In this document: in pieces, positions 41,813 to 51,974 of the stretch
Layout: every line of letters starts with the position of its first letter
Position numbering within the stretch: position 1 is the stretch's first letter
Assembly: GCA_905221615.1 (NCBI GenBank)
Contig: CAJNDT010005545.1
Coordinates: forward strand, 257,501 to 321,500
Reading direction: 5' to 3'
Length of the DNA: 64,000 nucleotides
Source of the DNA: Symbiodinium sp. CCMP2592
Taxonomy: Eukaryota > Sar > Dinophyceae > Suessiales > Symbiodiniaceae
The notes under the pieces: generated by a model
What the model saw: only the letters and a program-made list of their open reading frames with translations
What the model was told of the DNA's origin: nothing
Databases searched by the model: none
Position numbers and translations under genes: made by a program

Positions 41813-41994
41813 TTTGGGTATCAGGCTTCTGAACCCTGCTTCGGCAAACCCTACTTCCTTCACATTCCCGCATGCTCTGCTACTCCAGTGGCTGCATGAG
41901 ATGGAGGCTCCTAGCTGCGAGAAAGCCGTGCACAAAAGCTAGTAGGTCGTGGCTACTGCACAAGTCAAAAGTGCTTCAAACAGGACAAGGAAAG

Positions 41995-42275
41995 GCATAG
42001 GGGCCTATTGCTTGAGAGATAGGCCCTATCGCGATCGGGATAGGGGGCTATGGAAAATCGATAGGGGCCTATGCTGCATAGGGGGCTAGCCTAAGTAGAG
42101 ATAGGGCCTATCTATAGGGGTCTGTACGAATTCCCGTAGGGGTCTATCAGTGGGGGCCTATCGGAAAATGCATAGGGTCTATCTGTAGGGGTTTGTGGCC
42201 GCGGGAGGGGTCGGGCGCATAGGGGTCTATAGGAAAAGCATAATGGTCTGTATAGGGGTCTATGGACGCCTATGG
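41995..42275. repeat. dispersed AGGGGTCTAT short repeats, block 2
   Basis: Same ATAGGGGCCTAT/ATAGGGGTCTAT/GGAAAATGCATAGGG motifs as 40732-40985. The two blocks bracket the 44-bp and 82-bp arrays. Confidence 0.87.
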
Positions 42276-42507
42276 TAGGGGGCTACTTTCCATACTCATC
42301 TTCCCTTTTTAGGGCCCCCCTAATATGATTTCTTTATATAAATCCCTGAAAAGGTAGGTCACGTGGGGTTAAGGTAAACCTCTATCCCCAATCCATAGAA
42401 ACCCTACCGAAACTATAAATACCCAGACAGTGAACGCGAAACCGTGCATCCCTGCAGTCTGGGGGAACTGGAGGCAGAAGACTTCAGAAAACTTTAAGCA
42501 CCACTCC

Positions 42508-42607
42508 ACATGGGTAGTTGTCAAAATTGAGGTCCCTTTTTGGGTACCCTAAATAATAGGTGCCTTATGATAATAGGTACCCAAATAGGGACCATAATTT
42601 TGACATC
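42508..42607. repeat. palindromic element, family G
   Basis: CATGGGTAGTTGTCAAAATT at the left, TAATTTTGACATCCACTCCA at the right; GGGTACCCTAAATAATAGGT inside. Copy 2 at 56866-56985. Confidence 0.78.
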
Positions 42608-42727
42608 CACTCCACATGACACCGCATGTTTAGCACTCAACCTCCTCGAACGAAAGCCTAACCCGAAACCCTGCAACCCTGTCGAAATTTATGTCGGCCC
42701 TTTGGGGCGGGTGCCGTAATACCTATA

Positions 42728-42812
42728 TATGGGAGTTTCCGAAAATTAGAGTACCTTATTATGGGGACCTTATAATAAGGATCCTACTATTTAGGGTACT
42801 ATATTAGAATAG
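42728..42812. repeat. palindromic element, family C, right arm lost
   Basis: TATGGGAGTTTCCGAAAATT, then AAGGATCCTACTATTTAGGG; the terminal GGAAACTCCC is missing. Confidence 0.7.
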
Positions 42813-43067
42813 CAGTGCCGCTTCGGGTTTCTATAGGGAGTTGGAGGGTTTTTCTGAGCCTCAATGGCATTCTCTGGTAGACATGACCAAGGACGACATG
42901 GGAATACTACTACCCCTAAAGCTTAAACCGCTTTCCCACAGCTGTTTGAGCTGTAGTTTGCTAGACAGAATTTATGAGCGCGACATCGCTCGCACGCATC
43001 CCCCAGAAGAACCAAACCTTAAACCTATGAGAACCCAGACATCAACCTATATTAAACCCTAAGGTTT

Positions 43068-43168
43068 AGAAGGGGCCCCCACCCTGTAATAGTGGTATAA
43101 TAGGAATATAATAATTAGGGCCCTAATATAATCCTTATAGACTATTACAGGGTGGGGGCAGCTTCTAA
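43068..43168. repeat. palindromic element, family F
   Basis: CCCCCACCCTGTAATAGTGG at the left, ACTATTACAGGGTGGGGGCA at the right, centred on TTAGGGCCCTAA. Copies at 46000 and 58667. Confidence 0.88.
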
Positions 43169-43171
43169 CCT

Positions 43172-43299
43172 AAGGTGCGTACGAGTGGAGGGCGAACAGA
43201 AGAGACATGGAGGCCATCCTTCAGGGGCAGCCAGGGCTGGGGACTAGGGCTGTCAGGGTCAATGGCAGGGGTCCCTCCTTGTACCCTTGGATTACCTTT
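43172..43299 (+). CDS. candidate exon between two palindromic elements
   Basis: Plus frame after TTCTAACCTAAG: YEWRANRRDMEAILQGQPGL, GTRAVRVNGRGPSLYPWITF, ending at TTTG|GTTAGTGG, the edge of a family-B copy. Left neighbour is a family-F element, so the whole island lies between two elements. A minus alternative (DGLHVSSVRPPL, CCTGAAG to GTACGC) has good splice sites but is shorter. Confidence 0.4.
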
Positions 43300-43450
43300 G
43301 GTTAGTGGGGAATAGTGCTCCTTTAAAGGGATCTATAGGGTTCCTTTAAAGGGATCTATAGGGGTCTAGGGTTCCTTGACAGGGATCTCTACCTTTGGTT
43401 AGTAGGGAATGGAGGAATGGCGTAGAATTATAACTACGATTAAAACCATT
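43291..43450. repeat. two family-B fragments with short direct repeats between
   Basis: ACCTTTGGTTAGTGGGGAAT at 43293, and ACCTTTGGTTAGTAGGGAAT at 43391 with its right arm truncated at CCATTCC (43450). Between them GGGATCTATAGGGTTCCTTT is tandemly repeated. Confidence 0.75.
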
Positions 43451-44205
43451 CCAAGGTAGAAAAATTTCCTTCAAGCGCAGGATGTAGGCTGATTCTCGCG
43501 ATTTGGGCTAGTGCGGGGCTCAGGGCCAAGGGATAGGGCTGTGCAGGTTTGCACCACAAGCTTATGAAAGCCAGGACCCTAAACCCTAAACCCCTAAGCC
43601 CTAAAACCCTATGAACCCTAAACCCTAGACTCAGATATAGTACCCTTATAGATCCCACCAGAAATCCGAAACCCCAAACCTCATGCAGGGGCCCGAGGCT
43701 TAGGGTGTTTAGAGTATTTTGCCCAAAGCAGCATAATAGACGGGCCTCATCAATTTCAATGCTGTTTTGGGGTATGTTATGCTGTAGTTCCAACAAGGAA
43801 CCCCAACAAAGTATTGTAGTTATTCAATCTTTTAGGTTAATTATACATGAACGAAGCATCCTGCTTCCTGCTTGAGATCCCAAGGCCCAAGAGCTAAACT
43901 GCCAACCACAGCAGATCTGGAACAAAGGAATTCTTGGCAGAAATTGCTCCTATCCTCGCGCCTCCTGGTACTCATGGACCTTTCCTCCTTGAGTGCTCGC
44001 TGTCGTCTTGTGGGACGGCTGAACAAAGCTACGAAGCTCCCAAATCTTGAAAAACAAGCCCTAAACCCTTGATCCTCTTAACCCTTAACCCTTCTCCCCC
44101 CCACCCCCCCTTTGAGCCCCAAAATTGGCCTAAGCCTCGGCAATTCCCCATGCAGCCTCCCCTGACATGCCCCACTCTGAAAAAAGGCTTCGAAGCCCTC
44201 AAAAG

Positions 44206-44362
44206 CCCAGAGACTCCAATATCCCTTATGCCTTAGATTAGAATAGGCTCCTTAATATGATTGAAGGTATATTCCTTAATTCAGGGATATACCTTAAATT
44301 ATAGTACCAGTAGGATCCTTAATATGATTTAACGTATATTAAGGGATATTGGAGTCTCTGGG
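44206..44362. repeat. palindromic element, family A, internally duplicated
   Basis: Usual outer ends (CCCAGAGACTCC / GGAGTCTCTGGG), but the body GGATCCTTAATATGATT and TATATTCCTTAATTCAGGG is repeated, giving 157 bp instead of about 107. Confidence 0.82.
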
Positions 44363-44429
44363 AGCCCTGCTCTCAGAGCCCAGCGATCGCTCGCCGCCGG
44401 AAAGCAACTCCATGGGGAAAAACCTCGGG

Positions 44430-44600
44430 GGTACCCATAGTAGCTCATAGTAGTTCCCTTTGGGGGCTTCATGTTTAGAATCCTATAATGTAATCCCCAA
44501 TACCCATAGTAGCTCATAGTAGCTCCTCTTCTTGTTGGGGTTCTTTTTTTAGAATCCTATAGAAGGTAATCTCCAAAAGGAACTATACCATGAGCCTAGG
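44430..44600. repeat. tandem palindrome-like element (CCCATAGTAGCTC)
   Basis: ACCCATAGTAGCTCATAGTA occurs at about 44432 and 44500, each followed by TTTAGAATCCTATA and TAATC; the right end CCAAAAGGAACTATACCATG closes the second. Relative at 9138-9170. Confidence 0.7.
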
Positions 44601-44739
44601 TGTAGGGATGTGCCTCTCGCTTCTTTGGGGCGCAAGGTTTAAGATTTAAGGGTTAAACAGGGTCAAGGGTTTAAGGATTTAGGGTTTAAGCCTTAGGAGC
44701 GGTTTTGAAAGAAGAACGCTGTGGGATGTTGAGCAGCTT

Positions 44740-44880
44740 TGGGGGGTCTACGGATTCTTATTATACTGGCACCAGCAGCATCCTGCGCGTGAAAGTGACC
44801 ACTGCGGATGGCAGAGCGAGTTGCACAGGTGGTCGCCTCAATCGCATTGGCAGTGGCGATAGCGATAGGGGGTAGCAAAC
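44740..44880 (-). CDS. weak candidate exon
   Basis: Minus frame PPIAIATANAIEATTCATRS, AIRSGHFHAQDAAGASIIRI. Composition resembles an alpha-helical Ala-rich protein. Boundaries not identified. Confidence 0.33.
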
Positions 44881-45451
44881 ATCAGCAGCCGCAGCAGTAG
44901 GAGCTGCAGGAGGAGCATGATTGCTACTGCTGATGCTACTAGAAAGATCTAGTATGGCTAGTATGAAGTAATACGAGCAGTACTCTTGATGGTAGTTCTA
45001 CGTCGTCACCGTCGTAGTTGTGGGGCTGGTGGTGTGGGAGTGGTGTACAGTAGCAGCACTGGCTGACTAGAGCGAGGGCGCGGCCGCTTGCCCGGAGGGC
45101 ATGCTGTGAAGGTGATGCCTCCGTTGTAGGGCTCCTGGTGGCGGACCCTAATCTAGTACCCTAAGTAGGATCCTTATTATAAGGCCTCCGAATAAGGTAC
45201 CCCTTATTTTCTGAAACTATTCGCCAGATAAGCATGTAAAGTCAGGTTTGGGAGTATTTCTGTACAATCGCATTGCGACCATCATCGGATGATCTCCAAA
45301 AGATCCAGTCCCCTTCGTGCATGTGCGGTGGGTTTTCCAGTTTTCACAGGGTGATGTGACGAGGTGCGTGAACTGGGCGCTTATCGGGCTACCGATCAGA
45401 AGATCGAGAATTCAGATGTCTAGCCATGCAGCCTAGGTTTGCAACCTGCAG

Positions 45452-45487
45452 GCTCAAACTTTCGTGGAGCTCAGAAGACTTGATCAG
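45452..45487 (+). CDS. candidate micro-exon (45-47 kb plus chain, exon 1)
   Basis: 36 nt, phase 0 to 0, from AACCTGCAG to GATCAG|GTGCTATG; reads AQTFVELRRLDQ. The minus strand over the same bases also gives a clean micro-exon (SSELHESLSLQ, GATCAAG to CAG|GTTGCA), so the strand is ambiguous. Confidence 0.35.
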
Positions 45488-45648
45488 GTGCTATGAGGTT
45501 GTATGGTGTTTAGATTTAGGGCATTGGTTTGGGAATAGCTTCAGCGGGGAAGCACACTATTCACAGCTTGCAATGTCGCTGGTAGAAGCAGTGCAGCAAA
45601 AGCCCTAAAGCCCAGAATGGCCAAGCCTCACGAACTCTGAACTTTGAG

Positions 45649-45771
45649 CTTACACCGTGTCAAACGGATGCCCCAAAAGAATGGAAGGAACAGTTGGCCG
45701 TGGAGATTTATCTTGCAACTAACAACAAAAGCTGCTTTGGCGGTGCTTGGAAGGAATATCTCACATCTCAC
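45649..45771 (+). CDS. candidate exon (45-47 kb plus chain, exon 2)
   Basis: 123 nt, phase 0 to 0, from GAACTTTGAG to TCTCAC|GTCCAAAG. Reads LTPCQTDAPKEWKEQLAVEI, YLATNNKSCFGGAWKEYLTS, H. Good globular composition with two Trp. A second plus frame (SLHRVKRMPQKNGRNSWPWR) is open for longer but less balanced. Confidence 0.45.
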
Positions 45772-45919
45772 GTCCAAAGCAATTGAAAAGCCAACAAGCG
45801 AGAATCAAGCCTGCTGTTTCAAAGCTCCAGCAATACCCCTAGACCCGAAGACCCTAAAACCCTAAACCCTAAACCCTAAACCCCTGAACCCCAAACCCTC
45901 AAACCCTAAACAACGTTCC

Positions 45920-45990
45920 TCAGCATCGTCGAGGTCGAGATACGCCTTGGTAGGGTCGGCAGCATGTTGCTATTCCTTCTGGCATAGCTT
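45920..45990 (-). CDS. candidate exon
   Basis: Minus frame QHAADPTKAYLDLDDAEE from AAGGAATAG to a GTTGTTTAGGG donor, phase 0 to 1. Acidic, well-formed. It lies within the span of the plus-strand candidates, so genes on both strands overlap here or one set is wrong. Confidence 0.42.
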
Positions 45991-45999
45991 AGAAGCTGC

Positions 46000-46103
46000 C
46001 CCCACCCTGTAATAGTGACCATAAGGATTATATAGGATTATATTAGGGCCCTATTATGCTCCTATTATACCACTATTACAGGGTGGGGGCAGCTTCTAAG
46101 GCA
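46000..46103. repeat. palindromic element, family F (complete)
   Basis: TTAGAAGCTGCCCCCACCCT matched perfectly by AGGGTGGGGGCAGCTTCTAA. About 100 bp. Confidence 0.93.
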
Positions 46104-46701
46104 TAGCCATGACATGTTTAGGGGTTGGGGTTAACATAAAGCAGTATAGTAAAATAGAGGTGTGCTTAACATGCTGAACCAACAACATGACATGACACAA
46201 CATGATACTACATAAACTGACCTATAGCGATATGAAACTTATATGTGTAAATATGTATTTGTACATATGTTCATGCATATATGCTTATGTATATGTGTAT
46301 ATATATATATAAAGTAGTAAAAGACCTGATATGTATAAGTAGCTGTAATGTAGTATGATGAAATATTACAATCAACCACAGCACCACGATCGGCACGACA
46401 CTCAAGGACCCTACCCAAAGACTCGAAATTGGAAGGACCCGCATGTTCAACACTGATGGACACTCACACACGCCTATGGTGTTGGTTTGTCCTGCGCTCT
46501 TTCTCCTTGTGCATGGTTCCACCTTCCACAACTGGATATCACGAAATAAGTCGCGAACGGATCCACCCTCGAAGCCGTCGTAGGCCGTCAACTCCTTGTA
46601 GTAAGGGTTGATCTTGTCCTGCTCATGCCATCTACCAGCACGAACCGTGGTACATGGGGAGCACACATCAGCGAAACTGAGACTGCCCTCTTCTGGCGAA
46701 C

Positions 46702-46821
46702 ATGATGTACAAGGCAAAGGCTGTAAAGCATCAAGCCCCCAAGCTGACGCTCACAGTACGTAAGGCTGCATTTTGTGCACAACCACTTCAAACAAATCAG
46801 CATACAGCATTATCTGCACAG
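46702..46821 (+). CDS. candidate exon with ATG (45-47 kb plus chain, exon 3)
   Basis: Reads MMYKAKAVKHQAPKLTLTVR then KAAFCAQPLQTNQHTALSAQ and ends phase 0 at the canonical GCACAG|GTGAGC. Basic N-terminus. Either a first exon from ATG 46702 or an internal exon with an upstream acceptor. Confidence 0.5.
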
Positions 46822-47082
46822 GTGAGCTGTAACAAGCCCGAACAAAATCTGCTTTCGACTTTCGACACTCCCAGGCACAACACCTGAATGGGCCGATTTG
46901 CTTCTGCCTTGAGCTGCTGACCGGACACTTCACTACAAGAAGTGCTGATTTGCTTCTTGCTGTTACTGTTCTACTGTTCTGGTTTCATATAGGATTAATT
47001 ACACTTACTACTATTGCTATGACTATAATTATTGAGTATGCGCCGTCTTTGCATCGTAGCTACCATTAACGCATCAGACCAG

Positions 47083-47159
47083 GGGTGGCCGAGAATTGAA
47101 ACTGTCCTCAATGTGCTTGAAGCACTTCATGAAGCGGGACACGCGCTCTGCCTGCAGGG
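47083..47159 (+). CDS. candidate exon (45-47 kb plus chain, exon 4)
   Basis: From GCATCAGACCAG, phase 0: GWPRIETVLNVLEALHEAGH then ALCLQ, an amphipathic helix, ending near GG|GTGTAGGG. Joins in frame to 46702-46821. The frame is also open further 5' (ATINASDQ). Confidence 0.42.
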
Positions 47160-47327
47160 GTGTAGGGCCTTTAGGTATAGGGGTTTTTTCTCAACCCTTA
47201 TGCCTTCTGTGCAACTGCATCCTGGCTACCACGTGTGGTTGAGGGGAAGGCCCTCCTGCCGATAGCCGTGCCGGTTGGGGATTCCTACCACCATGCACTT
47301 AAACCCGTGGTTTAGGGTTTAGGGTAA

Positions 47328-47430
47328 TATAGGGGCCTTAATAATTAGAATAAGCTTTTGGGACCCATTATACTATAATTACACTAAGGAACCCCAAAAA
47401 AAGTGTAGGTAATTATTTAGGCCCCTTTTT
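47328..47430. repeat. palindromic element, family E
   Basis: TAATATAGGGGCCTTAATAA at the left, TAGGTAATTATTTAGGCCCC at the right. Confidence 0.82.
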
Positions 47431-47450
47431 ATTATTGGGGTTTAGGGTAC

Positions 47451-47519
47451 CCGGCCTTGACCGACTCAAACTCGCGAAGAAGGCGCTGGCTCTCGATGCT
47501 CGCCTTGTCGGCATCCCGC
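47451..47519 (-). CDS. candidate exon, coiled coil
   Basis: From TAAACCAG: RDADKASIESQRLLREFESV then KAG. Donor either TCG|GTCAAGG (47462) or GG|GTACCC (47451). A clear charged coiled-coil segment next to a family-E element and heptamer repeats. Confidence 0.57.
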
Positions 47520-47702
47520 CTGGTTTAGGGCTTAAGGTTTAGTTCGGGTTTAGCGTTTAAAGGCTTAAGGTTTAAGGTTTAGGGTTTAGGGTTCTAATGT
47601 TTAAGTTTTATTGGGGGGGTCTAGGACGTTGAAACGCTACGAGAGGGGGCAGTGAGGTTTGGGGGTGCTCTAGGACTGCAAAAGGGCTTTGTGAGTCTAG
47701 GG

Positions 47703-47815
47703 CCTAATATAGAGGCCTTCTAACTTAGAACATGGTTTTGGGGCCCCACTAACTATAATTGTAATCAGGAACCCCCAAAACCGTTTTTGTAATTTTTAAG
47801 GCCCCGATATTACGG
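47703..47815. repeat. palindromic element, family E
   Basis: AATATAGAGGCCTTCTAACT at the left, TTTTAAGGCCCCGATATTAC at the right. Confidence 0.78.
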
Positions 47816-48240
47816 TTTTTGCTTTTAGGGATGGAGGGTCTCGCGGCTTATAGGCTACCAAAACCCACAACCACTTCGTAAGGCCCGTATTACACTACGC
47901 ACTACATCAAAGAAACCCAAGCATGTTGCAAAGCCCATATAAGGATGCTTATGGCTTAGACATGCCTTCTCCTGTTTTGTGTTGAGCCGACACCTCCCCA
48001 GTGAATCTTTGATCTTTGACTCTCGGCACCCTTCTTCAGCCCCAAAGCAACACCCTAAACCTCCGAACACCCAAGTTGTGCAGGCCACAACTGGGCCTTT
48101 AAACTGGAGGAGAATATTTGGTACTGATTGGACTTCAAAAAGGCCAGTGCCAAACAGTCCGACTTGTACATTAATTAGAAAAAAGCTCCCTGAGCCCTTA
48201 ACCCCCAAAACTTCAAACTCTAAATCCTTAACTCCTAAAC

Positions 48241-48310
48241 CGCAGGATCAACCACATGCCTGATCTCCCGCAGCTTGCCCTCTTCCACCTCACACTCCTG
48301 GATGGCGCGC
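48241..48310 (-). CDS. candidate exon, coiled coil
   Basis: From AAAATCCAG to donor GCG|GTTTAGG. Reads RAIQECEVEEGKLREIRHVV then DPA, phase 2 to 0. A donor at CAT|GTGGTT (48256) is an alternative. The donor is the start of the heptamer repeat. Strong coiled-coil character. Confidence 0.58.
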
Positions 48311-48494
48311 CTGGATTTTGGGTTTGGGCATTAAAGTTTAGGGTTTTAGGGCTCAAGGGTTTAGGGTGTAGACAAACTTTGCAGCCCTACACACTGAAAC
48401 TTTAAGCCCTTGAAGGGCTGGGCATCAACTTCCACATGGGGGCATCGTCGACGCCACTCCGGAAAGTCTCTGTGAGGGCATTTGCACACAACAA

Positions 48495-48559
48495 ATAGTA
48501 GGATCCTGATTATAAGGACCCCACGAATAGGGTTCCCCCTAATTTTCGGAAACTCCCAC
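48495..48559. repeat. palindromic element, family C, left arm lost
   Basis: AGTAGGATCCTGATTATAAG ... CCCCCTAATTTTCGGAAACT then CCC. Confidence 0.65.
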
Positions 48560-48672
48560 ATCTTGCAGACATGGATTTGTGTTTGCCCTCTGCGGTCTCA
48601 GTGATTATCCTGTCCTTCAACCCAGCACTTTCCAAGAAAGCCCAAAAGCAATCTCGAAGCCTACAACCCGAA

Positions 48673-48777
48673 GACTCCATATACCCATATAGTAGGTACT
48701 TACGCCTGAAAGGCATCCCTATATAGCTACTTTAAGGCCTAAGTACCTACTAGATGGGTACATGGAGCCTTTGGACA
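48673..48777. repeat. palindromic element, family D
   Basis: CTCCATATACCCATATAGTA at the left, TACTAGATGGGTACATGGAG at the right. Confidence 0.85.
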
Positions 48778-49462
48778 AGCGATGGCTCAGGGCTATGCCA
48801 CCATACCGCGGTTGGGCTTCACAAGGCCGATGTCTTAAAGGATAACCCGCACGAAGCGCTCTCTTCCCCTCTCTGCCAAGCTCAGCGCATATTCGGGTTG
48901 ATTTCCTCGAGCTCCCTGGCGGACTCAAACCCTACATCCCATACTCTGAAACCTTACACCCTAAACCCTCATACCCCTAAACCCTAAGCCCCTAAGTCCC
49001 AAGTAACCTCGACACTGCAAACACTTTAAGACCCCCCCCCAGCCCCGAAAATCAGGTTTCGGCCCCAGTCTCCGACTCAGCCGGAAGCTCTCGATCCCCA
49101 ACACCCCAACCCCCAATCACTCCTGACCCTTCAGGAAGCTGTACGCTTCAAGAGCTTAAGGGCTTAAAATCTTGGAGTTCGCGGTTTCAACTCCGAAGGG
49201 TTCTAGAAATTGGGGCTTCAGGGTTTAAAAGTTCGGGAATGGGAATGGGATAGCTTCAAAACTTCAACTTATTTATTCTTTTTTTGAGCTTAAGTACCCA
49301 TAAACCGTAAAATGTTACCCAGCCATGGTCCTATGTAAGTACCGATATAGTAGAATGTAGGGCTTCCATATTAGGAACTACGAATATGAGAGATGTATTC
49401 GACTCTTAGCCCGAAACAGCAGAAACAGCAGAGAGATGTATATGCGTACAGGCGACCACGAC

Positions 49463-49474
49463 CGTGTCTCTGTC

Positions 49475-49550
<76 letters not shown>
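49463..49550. repeat. (GTCT)n / (CT)n microsatellite
   Basis: TGTCTGTCTGTCTGTCTGTC followed by CTCTCTCTCTCTCTCTCTCT. Confidence 0.95.
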
Positions 49551-49553
<3 letters not shown>

Positions 49554-49869
49554 GCTCGCTGGACACAAATGTACGTCTGCATGCATGCATGTAAGAATGC
49601 AAGTAAGTACAACATGTATATATAATACAGGTAGATATAACATATATTCGTGCCTGCACATAAGCATGTATGCTTGCATGTATGCAGGTAGTGCAACTGT
49701 GGTAAAGCCAAATAAAGGCTCGTGACGACCGGTGACAACGGACCAGGAAAGGCGTGAACAAAGCCGGAGACAGCAGCCACAGTACACCCGAAACGCTAGA
49801 CCTGAGCCTAAACGCTGTAAAGCCTTAAAGCAAAAAACCTTAAAGCCGCAAGCCATAAACTAACTTCAA

Positions 49870-49945
49870 ACTGGGTAGAGAAGCTCCGTTGTCAAAGAGA
49901 GCAGGCCGCCTGCTGATCTCAGCAACCTGCTCCGCATACCTCATC
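49870..49945 (-). CDS. candidate exon
   Basis: Minus frame MMRYAEQVAEISRRPALFDN then GASLPS, ending near A|GTTTGAAG. Natural helix-then-loop composition. It follows 49965-50085 by only about 25 nt, so the junction between them is unclear; a donor at GCT|GTAGAGACG in the upstream exon is an alternative. Confidence 0.48.
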
Positions 49946-49964
49946 ATGTTCGGGCTCGTGACAC

Positions 49965-50085
49965 TTGGATCGTCTCTACAGCATCAGCATTAGGGCTTGC
50001 AGCGCATTCGTCGAAGCTTAGGTCTTCATGAGATGCGGACAAGGTCAAGGTAATGACGAGGCTACAAAAGCTCTCTGTATTCAGT
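49965..50085 (-). CDS. candidate exon
   Basis: 121 nt, phase 2 to 0. Acceptor CGGCCTCTTTTTTAG, the best pyrimidine tract in the window; donor GTGTCACG. Reads LNTESFCSLVITLTLSASHE, DLSFDECAASPNADAVETIQ. Acidic second half. No family recognised. Confidence 0.58.
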
Positions 50086-50306
50086 CTAAAAAAGAGGCCG
50101 TTGCTTCCTGGTGTGAAGCCGAAACCCGGAAAAAAACAAAAAACAAAAAAAACTAACTTAAACCCCAATCACCAAAAAGGAACCTGCTTTCCAATTCTGG
50201 GAGTTTGGAGGGCCAGGTCTGCGGAACAAGGCTTCTGGAGACCCTTCTCGCCTTTTGGGGTGACCGTGTAACTCAATGCCTGTATGATTAGGAGTGAGGC
50301 TTTTGG

Positions 50307-50406
50307 TATATGGGGGTTTCCGAAAGTTGGGGGGTACCCTATTTTGGGGTCCTTATAATGAGGGTCCTACTATTTAAGGATCCCCTAATTTTCGGAAACT
50401 CCCGTA
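50307..50406. repeat. palindromic element, family C
   Basis: ATGGGGGTTTCCGAAAGTTG at the left, CCCCTAATTTTCGGAAACTC at the right. Confidence 0.85.
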
Positions 50407-50918
50407 TATCATAGTGGTTTTGGTAGTAACAAACCCCGAGGAATACTACGGGTGATAATATAACCGATGTCGCCATAGCAACAAACCTGAAGAAGGGAGA
50501 GCAACAGAGCAGTGGGTAATGACTCCTTGTTCACGGAGTATGATGGCCGAGACAGTCGCCTGAAACACCGAAAGCACACAAGGCCCAAAGCAATCACGTT
50601 CCGCAAACTTTCATCCCCATTATCGGTATTTTATGTTTACTGAGCCTTGAAGTCCGCATTTCGAATATCCTGTGCTTTAGCAGACTTCTTTCAACCAGAG
50701 GCTACCGAGGACGAAAACATCACCCCAAGCCCTAAGCCCCAGACCCTGTAGCCTAAACCTAAACCCCAACCCCAAGCCCCAAACCCCACAGACCCCCAGC
50801 CCGAAACCCAGAATGGATTGTTCAAGAACCAGACTTCAGTTTTTTCATAAGTTATCAAACTAACAGCGGCATGGTGTCAAATGTGTGCCGCCATTGTGTT
50901 TAAGACGAGTTCCCAACC

Positions 50919-50936
50919 CCCCCCCCCCCCCCCCCA
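50919..50936. repeat. C18 homopolymer
   Basis: Uninterrupted poly-C; G-quadruplex-prone on the minus strand. Confidence 0.95.
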
Positions 50937-51021
50937 GCCTCCTCAGAATTCCCTCCTAAACCCTGGACCCTGAACCCTACACCCTAACACTTCATCCGCG
51001 GCCCAGGAGCTCCGTTTCCAC

Positions 51022-51067
51022 GGTTTTCGTGTCCGTAACTCTGGAGTGCTCTGCAAGTTCCTCTGCT
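51022..51067 (-). CDS. candidate exon, charged helix
   Basis: From AACCCCTAG: AEELAEHSRVTDTKT to donor ACC|GTGGAA; the frame stays open as VETELLGRG before a stop. Phase 2 to 0. Plain coiled-coil-like composition between heptamer-type repeats. Confidence 0.42.
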
Positions 51068-51139
51068 CTAGGGGTTGAGGTTGGATGATGCCCCCCTCCT
51101 TTCGATGTTAAGGGTCCTATTCAGGGAAGTATAGCGGCT

Positions 51140-51225
51140 ATACATATATATATATATATATATATACATATACATTTATATATATATATACAGATGTATA
51201 TATGTATATATTATACATATGTAAA
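51140..51225. repeat. (TA)n / TATACA microsatellite
   Basis: Several (TA)8-10 runs separated by CA and TG steps. Confidence 0.92.
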
Positions 51226-51435
51226 TTAAACATGATACCCCAGGTGTTACAGAGAGGGAGACGCAGCATTTGAGGTTCAGGTTTAGGGCAGGAGGGGTTA
51301 GCTTAACGGCAACCACAATGGCTTCTCTGGTGTCTGAACGACTGGGTATTGTGCTTCAGGATTTATTGTTGTGGTGTTTGGGGTTTAAAGGGGCTGACAG
51401 GTAGCAATCCTACGCCATAAAGGAGGACTCTAAAA

Positions 51436-51711
51436 ATGGGAACTCAAGACCATCGTGAGATCCGTGCGGAGATGTGGGGTGTTGGGTTCAGCAGGAGCTT
51501 CTTCGTGTTCCTGCACGGCCAATGGTACTACAAGGTGGTGCTGCTCTGCTACGGTCAGGTTCACAACTTGTGTACTGTACAAGGTCAGCACGGTGCTGCA
51601 AGATTTGTCCAGGTTCTGTTTTCGACACTGACTGTAGAAACAGTAAGGACGGTGAGATGCCATAAATTGCCAATGCCTCCAATCCAAGCCCTGAAGCCTA
51701 AGCTTACACAT
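51436..51711 (+). CDS. candidate coding region starting with ATG
   Basis: ATG at 51436: MGTQDHREIRAEMWGVGFSR, SFFVFLHGQWYYKVVLLCYG, QVHNLCTVQGQHGAARFVQV, LFSTLTVETVRTVRCHKL. First 45 residues look most natural, with a phase-0 donor at GGTCAG|GTTCAC. The frame runs on to 51936, but the later part is repeat-like. An antisense frame (STQVVNLTVAEQHHLVVPLA) is also open. Confidence 0.43.
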
Positions 51712-51974
51712 CCTGCTTCAGGGCTTCTCTTCTGTATCTGTCGGACTCGCCACCAGGGGCCGAGGCTTGATCCAATGTCCCCCGAAACCCTGAACCCAAG
51801 CCCACAAACCAACAACTGGCCCAAAACCCAAAGCCACAGTAGCAGTACCAATGCCTATGACAACTGCATCACAAGCACTGATAATCATAGGTCGGGAAAC
51901 GGCAGTGGCAACACCTCCAACAACATCAACAAATAACAAAACCGAGACCGTGATGATTGCACAAGGAGTAGATA

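Noticed and set aside
49371-49856. 161-codon minus frame
   Set aside because: Core is (CT)n and (GTCT)n microsatellite giving RERERE and TDRQTDRQ; flanks have no clear exon.
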